DNA of 64,000 bases from Roseicyclus sediminis. Its GTDB lineage: Bacteria; Pseudomonadota; Alphaproteobacteria; Rhodobacterales; Rhodobacteraceae. Numbering within the stretch: the stretch's first letter is position 1; each line of letters opens with the position of its first letter. Made by a program: the position numbers and the translations under genes. The DNA lies in contig NZ_JAOPHT010000003.1 in NCBI RefSeq assembly GCF_025515305.1, positions 248,001 to 312,000 on the forward strand, read 5' to 3'. Of this stretch, positions 8,377 to 16,982 are shown piece after piece. Below the pieces are notes generated by a model. It ran no database searches and was not told the origin of the DNA. It was given only the letters and a program-made list of their open reading frames with translations.

Positions 8377-9174
8377 ATGACAGACACGACCGTTCCGAGC
8401 GGCTTCCGCACCCGTCTGGCCGAATGGCTGGAGCGTCCACAGGTCCGCTACACGATCATCGGGGTGATCGTGTTCAACGCCGTCGTGCTGGGGATGGAGA
8501 CGTCCGACACGCTGATGGCGCGGTGGGGGTCGCTCATCTACGCGCTCGATCGGGCCTGCCTCGCGGTCTTCGTCGTCGAGATCGCGTTGAAGCTGGTCGC
8601 GCTCGGGCCGCGGTTCTTCCGTTCGGGCTGGAACGTCTTCGATTTCATCATCGTCGGGATCGCGCTTGTGCCCGCAGCGCAGGGGCTTTCGGTGCTCCGC
8701 GCACTGCGCATCCTGCGGGTTCTGCGCATCGTCTCGGCGGTCCCGTCGCTCCGCCGGGTGGTCGAGGGGCTGTTCACGGCGCTGCCGGGGATGGGCTCGG
8801 TGTTCCTTCTGATGTCGATCATCTTCTACATCGGCGCGGTGATGGCGACGAAGCTGTTCGGCGCGAGTTTCCCCGACTGGTTCGGCACGCTCGGTGCCTC
8901 GCTCTACACGCTGTTCCAGGTCATGACGCTGGAAAGCTGGTCGATGGGCATCGTGCGTCCGGTGCTGGAGGTCTACCCCTATGCCTGGGCGTTCTTCGTG
9001 CCGTTCATCATGGTCACGACCTTCGCGGTGGTGAACCTGATCGTCGGTCTCGTGGTGAACTCGATGCAGGACGCCCATTCCGAGGAGAGCAACGCCGCGA
9101 CGGACAAGTATCGAGACGAGGTGCTGGAGCGGCTCCGGAAGATCGAGGAGCGGCTGGAGGAACGCGGAAACTGA
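8377..9174 (+). CDS. Bacterial voltage-gated sodium channel (NaChBac/NavAb type)
   Basis: A 265-residue single-domain channel subunit expected to form a tetramer in the inner membrane. Segments S1-S3 fill the first 100 residues. S4 is the arginine-every-third-residue helix 'LRALRILRVLRIV'. The pore helix leads to the selectivity filter TLESWSM at residues 184-190, the filter sequence of NavAb and close to the TLESWAS of NaChBac. S6 ends near 'VVNLIVGLVVNSMQ', and the tail 'RDEVLERLRKIEERLEERG' suits the C-terminal coiled coil of this family. In other bacteria these channels support motility and alkaline pH homeostasis; the role here is inferred. Confidence 0.93.
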   Translation: MTDTTVPSGFRTRLAEWLERPQVRYTIIGVIVFNAVVLGMETSDTLMARWGSLIYALDRACLAVFVVEIALKLVALGPRFFRSGWNVFDFIIVGIALVPAAQGLSVLRALRILRVLRIVSAVPSLRRVVEGLFTALPGMGSVFLLMSIIFYIGAVMATKLFGASFPDWFGTLGASLYTLFQVMTLESWSMGIVRPVLEVYPYAWAFFVPFIMVTTFAVVNLIVGLVVNSMQDAHSEESNAATDKYRDEVLERLRKIEERLEERGN

Positions 9175-9247
9175 GGCGCCTTGCGCCTTTTCCCGGCGAC
9201 CGGGTATTGGTCCAGCACGCCGCGATTGAACCAGGGGGGGCGGTCCG

Positions 9248-10267
9248 TTGACCAGTTTCGAACGCTACCTTTCCCTCTGGGTCCTCGCGGCGATCCTTGC
9301 GGGGCTCGCGCTGGGGCAGGTGCTTCCCGCCGTCTTCGGCCTGCTTGCGCAGATCGAGTACGCCTCGGTCAACCTTGTCGTCGCGGTGCTGATCTGGGCG
9401 ATGGTCTACCCGATGATGATCGCGGTGGACATCGGCAGCCTCGCGGGCATCGGCCGCAAGCCCAAGGGCCTTGTCATCACGGTCATCGTGAATTGGCTCA
9501 TCAAGCCGTTCACCATGGCGGCGCTGGGCGTTCTGTTCTTCCGCCATGTCTTTGCCGACATGATCGATCCGGCCGATGCCGCGCAATACATCGCGGGGCT
9601 GATCCTGCTGGGTGCGGCCCCTTGCACGGCGATGGTCTTCGTCTGGTCGCAGCTGACGAAGGGCGATCCGAACTACACGCTGGTGCAGGTATCCCTGAAC
9701 GACGTGATCATGGTCTTCGCCTTCGCGCCGATCGTGGCGCTCCTGCTGGGCGTCACCGAGATCGCCGTGCCCTGGGAAACGCTGGTTCTGTCCGTCGTGC
9801 TCTATGTCGCGATCCCGCTCGCGGCCGGCCTGGCAACGCGGTCGTGGCTGATTTCACGCGGTGGGCAGGATGCCGTCGATACCTTTCGGAGGCGGATCAA
9901 GCCTGCTTCGGTGCTCGGCCTGCTTCTGACGGTCGTCCTTCTCTTCGGCTTTCAGGGATCGGTGATTCTGGCGCAACCGGTGCTGATCCTGATGCTTGCG
10001 ACGCCGATCCTGATCCAGTCCTACGGGATCTTCGCGCTGGCTTACGGCTGGGCCTGGGCGTGGGGCGTGCCGCACCGCGTGGCCGCGCCCTGCGCCCTGA
10101 TCGGAACGTCGAATTTCTTCGAGCTGGCCGTCGCGGTGGCCATCGGCCTCTTTGGCCTGAACTCGGGCGCGGCGCTGGTCACGGTTGTCGGCGTCCTCGT
10201 CGAGGTGCCCGTGATGCTGAGCCTCGTCGCCTTCGCCAACCGGACACGCGCGCGTTTTCCCGCCTAG
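9248..10267 (+). CDS. ACR3-family arsenite efflux permease
   Basis: Inner-membrane arsenite/H+ antiporter of the ACR3 (BASS-related) family, 339 residues and about ten transmembrane helices. The conserved cysteine needed for As(III) transport lies in '[13 protein letters not shown]', and '[18 protein letters not shown]' is the other family hallmark. The best start is TTG 9248, preceded by a G-rich ribosome site near 9234-9241. No arsR, arsC or arsH lies beside it, so it is an orphan here. Its TAG stop overlaps the convergent dxs stop inside CCTAGG at 10263-10268. Confidence 0.87.
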   Translation: MTSFERYLSLWVLAAILAGLALGQVLPAVFGLLAQIEYASVNLVVAVLIWAMVYPMMIAVDIGSLAGIGRKPKGLVITVIVNWLIKPFTMAALGVLFFRHVFADMIDPADAAQYIAGLILLGAAPCTAMVFVWSQLTKGDPNYTLVQVSLNDVIMVFAFAPIVALLLGVTEIAVPWETLVLSVVLYVAIPLAAGLATRSWLISRGGQDAVDTFRRRIKPASVLGLLLTVVLLFGFQGSVILAQPVLILMLATPILIQSYGIFALAYGWAWAWGVPHRVAAPCALIGTSNFFELAVAVAIGLFGLNSGAALVTVVGVLVEVPVMLSLVAFANRTRARFPA

Positions 10268-12183
10268 GCCCGCTTCTCCAGCGTGGCCACGCCCAGCGTC
10301 GTCAGCACCTTCTGCACGATATCCTCGGCGTTCATCTTCGCCACGGCGTACATGTCGTGCGGGCTGGCCTGATCGATGAACACATCGGGCAGCACCATCG
10401 AGCGATACTTCAGCCCCGTGTCGAAGACCCCCCGCTCGGCCAGCAGGTGCGCGACGTGGCTGCCGAACCCACCCACCGCGCCTTCCTCGACGGTGATCAG
10501 CGCCTCGTGGTGGCGGGCGAGCTGCAGGATCATTTCCTCGTCGAGCGGCTTGGAGAAGCGCGCATCGGCCACGGTGGGCGTCAGGCCGCGCGCGGCCAGC
10601 GTCTCGGCGGCCTCCCGCACCTCCTTGAGCCGCGCGCCGAAGTTCAGGAGCGCGACGCGGTTTCCCTCGGCGATCATCCGGCCGCGGCCGATCTCCAGCG
10701 CGACGCCGCGTTCCGGCATCTCCACCCCCACGCCCTCGCCCCGCGGATAGCGGAAGGCCGAGGGGCCATCGTCGATCTCGACGGCCGTGCGGATCATGTG
10801 CACAAGCTCCGCCTCGTCGGCGGCGGCCATGACGACGAACCCGGGCAGGTTCGACAGGAAGGCCGTGTCGTAGCTTCCCGCATGGGTCGCGCCGTCGGCG
10901 CCCACCAGCCCGGCGCGGTCTATGGCGAAGCGGACGGGAAGGCGCTGAATCGCCACGTCGTGGACGACCTGGTCGTAACCGCGCTGCAGGAAGGTGGAGT
11001 AGATCGCCGCGAAGGGTTTCAGACCGCCGGCGGCCATGCCCGCGCAGAAGGTGACGGCGTGCTGCTCGGCGATGCCCACGTCGAAGGTGCGCGCGGGGAA
11101 ACGTTCGCCGAAGAGGTCGAGGCCGGTCCCATCGGGCATCGCGGCGGTGACGGCGACGATCTTCTCGTCCTCCTCCGCCTCGCGGATCAGCGACCGGGCG
11201 AAGACCTTGGTGTAGCTCGGCGCGTTGGATTTGGCCTTGGCCTGCTCGCCGGTGCGCACATCGAAGCGCGCGGTGGCGTGGCCCCTGTCGGGCCGATGCT
11301 CGGCATAGCCCTTGCCCTTCCTGGTGATCGCGTGGATCAGGACCGGCCCGTCGGCCCGCGCCTTCACGGTACGCAGGACGGCAAGAAGCTGCTCCATGTC
11401 GTGGCCGTCGATCGGACCGATATAGGAGAAGCCGAGCTCCTCGAAGAGCGTCCCGCCGACCGTCGCGGCCTTCAGCAATTCCTTCGCCCGCCGTGCGCCC
11501 TCCTGGAACGGTTCGGGCAGGAGCGAGACGGCGCCCTTGGCGGCGGCCTTCAACTCCTGGAACGGCGCACCAGCGTAGAGCCGCGAGAGATAGCTCGACA
11601 TGGCGCCGGTGGGCGGAGCGATCGACATCTCGTTGTCGTTCAGGATGACGATCAGACGCTTGCCCAGGTGGCCCGCGTTGTTCATCGCCTCGTAGGCCAT
11701 GCCGCCCGACAGCGCGCCGTCGCCGATCACCGCGATGGCGTCACCATGACCCGTGGGGCAATCGCCGCCCAATTCCCGCGCCATGACGAACCCGAGGGCC
11801 GCCGAAATACTTGTAGAAGAATGAGCGGCGCCGAAGGGGTCATAGGGGCTTTCCGAGCGCTTGGTGAAACCCGACAGGCCGTCCTTCTGCCGGATCGTCA
11901 GCATCTGGTCACGGCGCCCGGTCAGGATCTTGTGGGGGTAGCACTGATGGCTGACATCCCAGATCAGCTTGTCGCGCGGCGTGTCGAAGACGGCGTGGAT
12001 CGCCACGGTCAGTTCCACCACGCCCAGGCCTGCGCCGAAATGCCCGCCCGTCTGGCTGACGGACCAGATGGTTTCCGACCGCAGTTCATCGGCGAGCCGG
12101 CGCAGCTCCGCGTCGCGGAACTGCTTGAGGTCCGCCGGGGAGTGCACCCGGTCAAGAAGGGGTGTCGCGGGTCGCTCGCTCAT
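10264..12183 (-). CDS. dxs: 1-deoxy-D-xylulose-5-phosphate synthase
   Basis: First enzyme of the MEP isoprenoid pathway; a thiamine-diphosphate enzyme joining pyruvate and glyceraldehyde-3-phosphate. The 639-residue length is normal. Visible landmarks are '[12 protein letters not shown]', the thiamine-diphosphate motif '[18 protein letters not shown]' with '[11 protein letters not shown]', and the transketolase-like '[17 protein letters not shown]'. ATG at 12183 follows ispA by 42 bases on the same strand, so xseB, ispA and dxs form the pathway cluster common in proteobacteria. Confidence 0.96.
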   Translation of the reverse strand: MSERPATPLLDRVHSPADLKQFRDAELRRLADELRSETIWSVSQTGGHFGAGLGVVELTVAIHAVFDTPRDKLIWDVSHQCYPHKILTGRRDQMLTIRQKDGLSGFTKRSESPYDPFGAAHSSTSISAALGFVMARELGGDCPTGHGDAIAVIGDGALSGGMAYEAMNNAGHLGKRLIVILNDNEMSIAPPTGAMSSYLSRLYAGAPFQELKAAAKGAVSLLPEPFQEGARRAKELLKAATVGGTLFEELGFSYIGPIDGHDMEQLLAVLRTVKARADGPVLIHAITRKGKGYAEHRPDRGHATARFDVRTGEQAKAKSNAPSYTKVFARSLIREAEEDEKIVAVTAAMPDGTGLDLFGERFPARTFDVGIAEQHAVTFCAGMAAGGLKPFAAIYSTFLQRGYDQVVHDVAIQRLPVRFAIDRAGLVGADGATHAGSYDTAFLSNLPGFVVMAAADEAELVHMIRTAVEIDDGPSAFRYPRGEGVGVEMPERGVALEIGRGRMIAEGNRVALLNFGARLKEVREAAETLAARGLTPTVADARFSKPLDEEMILQLARHHEALITVEEGAVGGFGSHVAHLLAERGVFDTGLKYRSMVLPDVFIDQASPHDMYAVAKMNAEDIVQKVLTTLGVATLEKRA

Positions 12184-12225
12184 CGCTGGCCTCGCAGAAC
12201 CTTGTTGTCGACGTTGCCGTCCGTT

Positions 12226-13092
12226 TCACATCTCGCGGGCGATAATGTAGCGCGCAAGGGCCTGCAAGTTCTGCGACCTCTCGCCATAGGGCGCGAGCGC
12301 GGCGCAGGCCTCCCCGACCAGTGCCCCGGCGCGGGCGCGTGCGCCGTCGAGGCCGAGCAGCGAGACGAAGGTCGCCTTGCCGGCCTCGGCATCCTTCCTG
12401 AGCGCCTTGCCCGCCTTGGCGCTGTCGCCTGTCACATCGAGGATGTCGTCGGCGATCTGGAACGCAAGGCCGATGGCCCTTGCGTAGGTCCGGAGCGGCG
12501 TGGGATCGGCACGGCCGAGGATCGCCCCGGCCTCGGCCGGCCATTCGATCAGGCGGCCGGTCTTGTTGCCCTGCAATTCCGTGATCTCGTCGAGCGTCAG
12601 CGCGCGGCCCGCGGTTTCCGCCGCGATGTCCTGCGCCTGTCCCAGCACCATGCCCTGAGCCCCGCTGGCCCTGGCCAGCGACGCGACAAGGGCCACGCGC
12701 TGCTCCGCGTCGCCCGCGGCGGGATCGGACAGAAGTTCGAAGGCAAAGGTCTGGAGCGCGTCGCCCACGAGAACCGCCGTGGCCTCGTCCCACTTGCGGT
12801 GAACCGTCGGCCGCCCCCGGCGAAGGTCGTCGTCGTCCATAGATGGCAGATCGTCGTGCACGAGACTGTAGGCGTGGACGCATTCGACCGCCGCCGCGGA
12901 CCAGAGCGCCTGGTCCCGCGGCACGCCGAAGAGGCCCGCCGTTTCCAGCACGAGAAACCCCCGCAGCCGTTTGCCCCCGTCGCTGGCGTAGCGCATCCCC
13001 TCGGCAACGCGGTCGTCGCCGAGAGTGCCGAGCCGTTCCGACAGGAAGCCGCCGATGGCGTCCTGCGCCGCGCCGAGCGCGTCCTCGAACAT
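12226..13092 (-). CDS. ispA: Polyprenyl (farnesyl/geranylgeranyl) diphosphate synthase
   Basis: Condenses isopentenyl diphosphate with allylic diphosphates. The 288-residue protein has both aspartate-rich motifs: the first in 'HDDLPSMDDDDLRRGRPTVH' and the second in 'QIADDILDVTGD'. Chain length (C15 or C20) cannot be decided by eye, but location between xseB and dxs and the overall length favour farnesyl diphosphate synthase. ATG 13092 is four bases after the xseB stop, so they are one transcript. Confidence 0.92.
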   Translation of the reverse strand: MFEDALGAAQDAIGGFLSERLGTLGDDRVAEGMRYASDGGKRLRGFLVLETAGLFGVPRDQALWSAAAVECVHAYSLVHDDLPSMDDDDLRRGRPTVHRKWDEATAVLVGDALQTFAFELLSDPAAGDAEQRVALVASLARASGAQGMVLGQAQDIAAETAGRALTLDEITELQGNKTGRLIEWPAEAGAILGRADPTPLRTYARAIGLAFQIADDILDVTGDSAKAGKALRKDAEAGKATFVSLLGLDGARARAGALVGEACAALAPYGERSQNLQALARYIIAREM

Positions 13093-13096
13093 CGGG

Positions 13097-13342
13097 CTAC
13101 ATGCCTTCCGCGGGCTTCGTGCCGGTAGGCTTGCCGTTTCCGTCGAGGGTGATCTGTTCGACCTGCTCCTCGGCTTCCTTCAGCTTGGTCTCGCAATGGG
13201 CCTTGAGCGCCGCGCCACGCTTGTAGAGCGCGATCGACTGCTCCAGCGCCACGTCGCCGCGGTCGAGCGCCGAGACCACGGACTCGAACTCGCGGATCGC
13301 GTCCTCGAAGCTCATCCCCTCGATGGGTTTTTCCTCGCTCAT
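13097..13342 (-). CDS. xseB: Exodeoxyribonuclease VII small subunit
   Basis: An 81-residue subunit of the ExoVII single-strand exonuclease. The family core 'SFEDAIREFESVVSALDRGDVALEQSIALYKRG' is intact, and the C-terminal part is a charged helix. The ATG at 13342 overlaps the stop of the upstream deacetylase-like gene as ATGA. The large subunit xseA is not in the window, which is usual. Its coupling to ispA is a widespread gene order. Confidence 0.93.
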   Translation of the reverse strand: MSEEKPIEGMSFEDAIREFESVVSALDRGDVALEQSIALYKRGAALKAHCETKLKEAEEQVEQITLDGNGKPTGTKPAEGM

Positions 13343-14274
13343 CCGGCCGCCTCCATCAGTTCCGTCACATGCGCCGCGACCGAAGCCGCGAGCGCAGGAA
13401 GATCATAGCCGCCTTCGAGTGTCGAGACCACGCGGCCCGCGCAAAGTTCGTCGGCAAGCCCGCAGATCTCGCGGGTGAGCCAGGCGAAATCGGCCTCGGT
13501 CCAGTCGAGGTTTGCCAGCGGATCGGCCCGGTGCGCGTCGAACCCCGCCGAGACGAGGATGAGTTCCGGCGCGAAGTCGCGGAGTGCCGGAAAGACGCGG
13601 GACGTATAGGCCGCGCGCATCTCGGCCCCGCCCGTTCCGGGCGCGAGCGGCACGTTCAGGACGTTGTCCGACGCGCCGCGTTCGGAAGCTGCGCCGGTGC
13701 CGGGATAAAGCGGCATCTGGTGGCTGGAGACAAACAGCGCGCGCGGCTCGTCCCAGAGGATGTCCTGCGTCCCGTTGCCGTGGTGGACGTCGAAATCCAC
13801 GACCGCCACGCGCGAAAGGCCGCGCCGCTCCAGCGCATGCCGCGCCGCGATGGCGACGTTGCCGAAAAGGCAAAACCCCATCGGGCGTCGCTTCTCGGCA
13901 TGGTGGCCGGGGGGGCGCGTGGCGACGAAGGCATTGCCCGCGCGCCCGTCGAGGACCGCGTCGACCGCCGCGATGCAGCCGCCGACGCCTCGCACCGCGG
14001 CCTGCCACGTGCCGGGGCTTGCGTGGGTGTCCGGGTCGAACGCATGCCAGCCCCGCTCGGGAATGGCGGCCTCGATCGCGTCCACGTAGGTGTCGGGATG
14101 GGCCAGAACGAGGTCATCGCGGGTCGCTGGCTCCGCGCCCTCGCGCAGCAGCCCCCCGAAGGATGGCATGGCGAGGGCGGCCGTGACCGCCTCCAGCCTC
14201 GCCACCTGCTCGGGGTGGCCCGGCGGCGTGACATGCCCGAGGCCGTGGGGGTTCTCGATCAGGAGGGTCGTCAT
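13339..14274 (-). CDS. Histone deacetylase-family (class II-like) deacetylase
   Basis: Zinc-dependent deacetylase of 311 residues with the arginase/HDAC fold. The catalytic His pair is in 'RPPGHHAE' (H124, H125). The zinc ligands are D162 and H164 in 'VVDFDVHHGNGTQ' and D246 in 'GFDAHRADPLANL'. In bacteria such enzymes act on acetylated polyamines, acetoin-related compounds or protein lysines; the substrate here is unknown. It is coupled by ATGA overlap to xseB, and 12 bases separate it from petR upstream. Confidence 0.87.
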   Translation of the reverse strand: MTTLLIENPHGLGHVTPPGHPEQVARLEAVTAALAMPSFGGLLREGAEPATRDDLVLAHPDTYVDAIEAAIPERGWHAFDPDTHASPGTWQAAVRGVGGCIAAVDAVLDGRAGNAFVATRPPGHHAEKRRPMGFCLFGNVAIAARHALERRGLSRVAVVDFDVHHGNGTQDILWDEPRALFVSSHQMPLYPGTGAASERGASDNVLNVPLAPGTGGAEMRAAYTSRVFPALRDFAPELILVSAGFDAHRADPLANLDWTEADFAWLTREICGLADELCAGRVVSTLEGGYDLPALAASVAAHVTELMEAAG

Positions 14275-14286
14275 GGCGATGTCCGG

Positions 14287-15000
14287 TCAATCGGGGGCGA
14301 GCATGTATCCGGCACCGCGCACCGTCTGGAGGTAGCGCGGCTGCTTGGGGTTGAGTTCGATCTTCTTGCGAAGGCGCGTGATCTGAACGTCCACGGCGCG
14401 TTCCTGCACCTGGTCGCCCGCCACGCCCTTGTCCCTGTTGAGAAGCGAGACGAGATCCGGTCGGCTGAAGGGCTGGTTCGGTTGACCCGAGAAGATGCGC
14501 ATCAACGCCGCTTCGGTCGCGGTCAGCCGGACGGCCTCGGACCCGCGCCAAAGCTCTCCGCGCTCGATGTCGTAGCGGATCGGCCCGAGATGGAGCACCT
14601 GCACCACCTGCGGATCTTCGGCGGGTTTCGGCATCCGCCGCAGGATTGCGTTCACGCGCAGCAGGAGTTCCTTGGGCTCGAAGGGTTTGGTGAGGTAGTC
14701 GTCGGCCCCCGCCTCGAGCCCGGTGATCCGGTCGTCGGCCTCTCCCTTCGCGGTCAGCAGCAGGATCGGTGTCTGCAGCCTTTGCCGAAGATCGCGCGTC
14801 AGGCTCAGCCCGTCTTCGCCCGGCATCATCACGTCCAGCACGATAAGGTCGAAGTCGAGCCCGGCCAGAAGCCGCCGCGCATGGGCCGCGTCCCGTGCCG
14901 CCGTCGCCATGAAGCCGTTGCGGACGAGGAATTTCTGGAGAAGTCCACGGATGCGTTCGTCGTCGTCGACGATCAGAAGGTGGGCGCCGATATCCGTCAC
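14287..15000 (-). CDS. petR: OmpR-family response regulator (PetR-like)
   Basis: A 237-residue response regulator: receiver domain (residues 1-120) with acidic pocket 'VDDDE', phosphoacceptor D56 in 'IVLDVMMPGED' and 'KPFEPKELL', followed by a winged-helix DNA-binding domain ending 'TVRGAGYML'. It starts with GTG at 15000, overlapping the petP stop as GTGA and preceded by AAGGGGGG. In Rhodobacter capsulatus the petP-petR operon has this order and affects cytochrome bc1/c2 expression. No histidine kinase is adjacent, again as in Rhodobacter. Regulatory targets here are inferred. Confidence 0.85.
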   Translation of the reverse strand: MTDIGAHLLIVDDDERIRGLLQKFLVRNGFMATAARDAAHARRLLAGLDFDLIVLDVMMPGEDGLSLTRDLRQRLQTPILLLTAKGEADDRITGLEAGADDYLTKPFEPKELLLRVNAILRRMPKPAEDPQVVQVLHLGPIRYDIERGELWRGSEAVRLTATEAALMRIFSGQPNQPFSRPDLVSLLNRDKGVAGDQVQERAVDVQITRLRKKIELNPKQPRYLQTVRGAGYMLAPD

Positions 15001-15521
15001 GTGCCTGTGTCCCCCCCTTCTCCGTTGTCGAGATAGTGTCGCCGCATGTCGGCATCCATCATCTGTTCCAGCACCGCACGAAAGCCGGCGACCGCCTCGG
15101 GACCGGCGTTGCGGAAGGCCGCGCGCATCCGGTTGCGCTGTGCCTCGGACAATTCGCGCTCGAGCGCCGCGCCCTTGGGCGTCAGGTGAAGATGCCGCTC
15201 GCGCTTGTCCCGGACGCCGACGCGGCTTTCCACGAGACCATCCTCCACCAGTGTCCTCAGGACGCGGTTCAGCGATTGCTTGGTGACGCCGAGGATGGAA
15301 AGCAGGTTGTTGACCGTGGTCCCCGGCGAACGGTTGATGAAGTGGATCGCCCGGTGATGCGCCCGGCCGTAACCGTATTCCTGCAAGATGCGGTCGGGAT
15401 CGGCGGTGAACCCGCGATAGGCGAAGAACATGGCTTCGATCCCGCGCCGAAGCTGGTCGTCGGTGAGAAACAGGAGGCTTTCGCTCCTGCCCATCACGGC
15501 GCCGGATGTGCGCTCGCCCAT
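14997..15521 (-). CDS. petP: MarR-family transcriptional regulator (PetP-like)
   Basis: A 174-residue winged-helix regulator of the MarR type. The DNA-binding part reads 'TTVNNLLSILGVTKQSLNRVLRTL' with the wing 'VGVRDKRERHLHLTPKG'. I chose ATG 15521 because AGGAAGGG stands before it; the frame is open further upstream but runs into the promoter. It is followed by petR in the order known from Rhodobacter. A dyad overlapping its candidate promoter suggests autoregulation. Confidence 0.83.
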   Translation of the reverse strand: MGERTSGAVMGRSESLLFLTDDQLRRGIEAMFFAYRGFTADPDRILQEYGYGRAHHRAIHFINRSPGTTVNNLLSILGVTKQSLNRVLRTLVEDGLVESRVGVRDKRERHLHLTPKGAALERELSEAQRNRMRAAFRNAGPEAVAGFRAVLEQMMDADMRRHYLDNGEGGDTGT

Positions 15522-15565
15522 CGGCCCTGTCCCTTCCTTGCCGTCTCCCTCCGGAGCTCGGTCAC

Positions 15566-15594
15566 AGTTTATGTCAGCCTTGTTGACTTTCCAA
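15566..15594 (-). promoter_or_regulatory. Candidate petPR promoter with overlapping dyad
   Basis: On the minus strand TTGGAA (15594-15589) and TAAACT (15571-15566) are separated by 17 bases, a plausible sigma-70-type pair. The spacer contains GTCAACAAGGCTGAC (15573-15587 in complement), an imperfect dyad with GTCA/TGAC ends, which suits a MarR-type operator. The region 15522-15711 separates petP from the divergent ilvE. Confidence 0.4.
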
Positions 15595-15711
15595 GAATCA
15601 ATTGTTAGCGAAGTGCGGGTTTTGCGAAACATTATGTCCGAACCGGCCATAACGCGCGCAATATTCGAAAAGAAACCCCGGGAAACCGGCACTTCTGCGA
15701 AGGAAGGGACC

Positions 15712-16581
15712 ATGGCAGGAGCCTATGACGACCGCGACGGCTGGATCTGGATGGACGGCAAGCTGGTGCCGTGGCGCGAGGCAAACGTCCACATCCTGAC
15801 GCACGCGATGCACTATGCCTCGTCGGTCTTCGAGGGCGAGCGCGCCTATGGCGGCCGTATCTTCGAAAGCCGCAAGCATTCCGAGCGCCTTCTCGCGTCG
15901 GGCCGGATGCTCGATGTCGAGATCCCGTGGACGGTCGACGAGATCGAGGCGGCGAAATACCAGGTCATGAAGGCCAACGACCTTTCGGACGCCTATGTGC
16001 GCGCGGTCGCATGGCGCGGCTCGGGCGAGGACATGGGCGTCAGCTCGGCCCGGAACCCGGTGCGTATGGCCGTCGCGGCCTGGGCCTGGGGCGCCTATTA
16101 CGGCGATGCGAAGATGAAGGGTGCCAAGCTCGACATCTCCAAGTGGAAGCGTCCGAGCCCCGAGACGATCCCCGTCCACGCCAAGGCCGCGGGTCTCTAC
16201 ATGATCTGCACCATGTCCAAGCACGCCGCCGAGGCGAAGGGCTGCGCCGATGCGCTTTTCATGGATTACCGCGGCTACGTGGCCGAGGCGACGGGCGCCA
16301 ACATCTTCTTCGTCAAGGACGGCGAGGTTCACACGCCCACGCCCGACGTGTTCCTGAACGGCATCACGCGGCAGACGGTAATCGGCATGCTGCGTGACCG
16401 CCAGGTGAAGGTGCATGAGCGGCACATCATGCCGGGCGAGCTGGAAAGCTTCGAGCAGTGCTGGCTGACCGGCACCGCGGCGGAGGTCACGCCGGTTGGC
16501 CAGATCGGCGACTACAACTTCGAGGTCGGCGCGATGGTGCGGGACATCTCGTCCGCCTACGAGGCGCTGGTCCGGGCCTGA
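15712..16581 (+). CDS. ilvE: Branched-chain-amino-acid aminotransferase
   Basis: PLP-dependent class IV aminotransferase for the last step of leucine, isoleucine and valine synthesis; 289 residues. N-terminal 'VHILTHAMHYASSVFEGERAY' is typical of IlvE, and the PLP lysine is K158 in 'IPVHAKAAGLYM'. Downstream 'YVAEATGANIFFVKDG' and 'LTGTAAEVTPV' complete the cofactor site. The ATG at 15712 is preceded by GGAAGGG; upstream in-frame codons would extend it through the petP promoter region. It is divergent from petP and probably monocistronic, since a long hairpin follows it. Confidence 0.93.
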   Translation: MAGAYDDRDGWIWMDGKLVPWREANVHILTHAMHYASSVFEGERAYGGRIFESRKHSERLLASGRMLDVEIPWTVDEIEAAKYQVMKANDLSDAYVRAVAWRGSGEDMGVSSARNPVRMAVAAWAWGAYYGDAKMKGAKLDISKWKRPSPETIPVHAKAAGLYMICTMSKHAAEAKGCADALFMDYRGYVAEATGANIFFVKDGEVHTPTPDVFLNGITRQTVIGMLRDRQVKVHERHIMPGELESFEQCWLTGTAAEVTPVGQIGDYNFEVGAMVRDISSAYEALVRA

Positions 16582-16594
16582 TCCGACCCGATAT

Positions 16595-16632
16595 GCGATG
16601 TGACGGGATTACTTGATTTCCCGTCACATCGC
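16595..16632 (+). terminator. Perfect 13-bp inverted repeat between ilvE and DUF2794 gene
   Basis: GCGATGTGACGGG (16595-16607) and CCCGTCACATCGC (16620-16632) pair perfectly around a 12-base AT-rich loop. It begins 13 bases after the ilvE stop, so it may end that transcript. No T-run follows and it also ends 15 bases before the next ATG, so an operator or mRNA leader structure for the DUF2794 gene is equally possible. Confidence 0.5.
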
Positions 16633-16647
16633 CCCCACCATCCCCCC

Positions 16648-16977
16648 ATGAACATCCAGACGCAGCCCTACCGCGCCGAAACCGTGGCCTTCGACCGCCG
16701 CGAGCTTGGGGTGATACTCGGGCTGTATGGGCGGATGGTCGCCGCGGGAGAGTGGCGGGACTACGGGATCTCGCATCTTTCGGACATGGCCGTGTTCTCC
16801 GTCTTCCGGCGCAGCGCCGAGCAGCCGCTCTACCGGATAGAGAAACGTCCGAGGCTTGCCCGGCTCCAGGGGCAATACGCCGTCATCGGCATGGATGGAC
16901 GCATCCTGAAACGGGGACACGACCTGAAGACCGTCCTCAGGGTCCTGGAACGCAAGCTGATCCGCGCGGTCGACTGA
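16648..16977 (+). CDS. DUF2794 family protein
   Basis: A 109-residue protein matching the alphaproteobacterial DUF2794 family, seen in 'YGRMVAAGEWRDYGISHLSDMAVFSVFRR' and 'YRIEKRPRLARLQGQYAVIG'. The function is unknown. There is no signal peptide or membrane segment, so it is cytoplasmic. ATG 16648 follows a C-rich leader with no clear ribosome site. It converges with the NlpC/P60 gene five bases downstream. Confidence 0.75.
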   Translation: MNIQTQPYRAETVAFDRRELGVILGLYGRMVAAGEWRDYGISHLSDMAVFSVFRRSAEQPLYRIEKRPRLARLQGQYAVIGMDGRILKRGHDLKTVLRVLERKLIRAVD

Positions 16978-16982
16978 GACCT

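Noticed and set aside
9181-13128. 1315-residue plus-strand frame antisense to dxs and ispA
   Set aside because: It is an artefact of high GC content; the opposite strand carries clear Dxs and IspA motifs.
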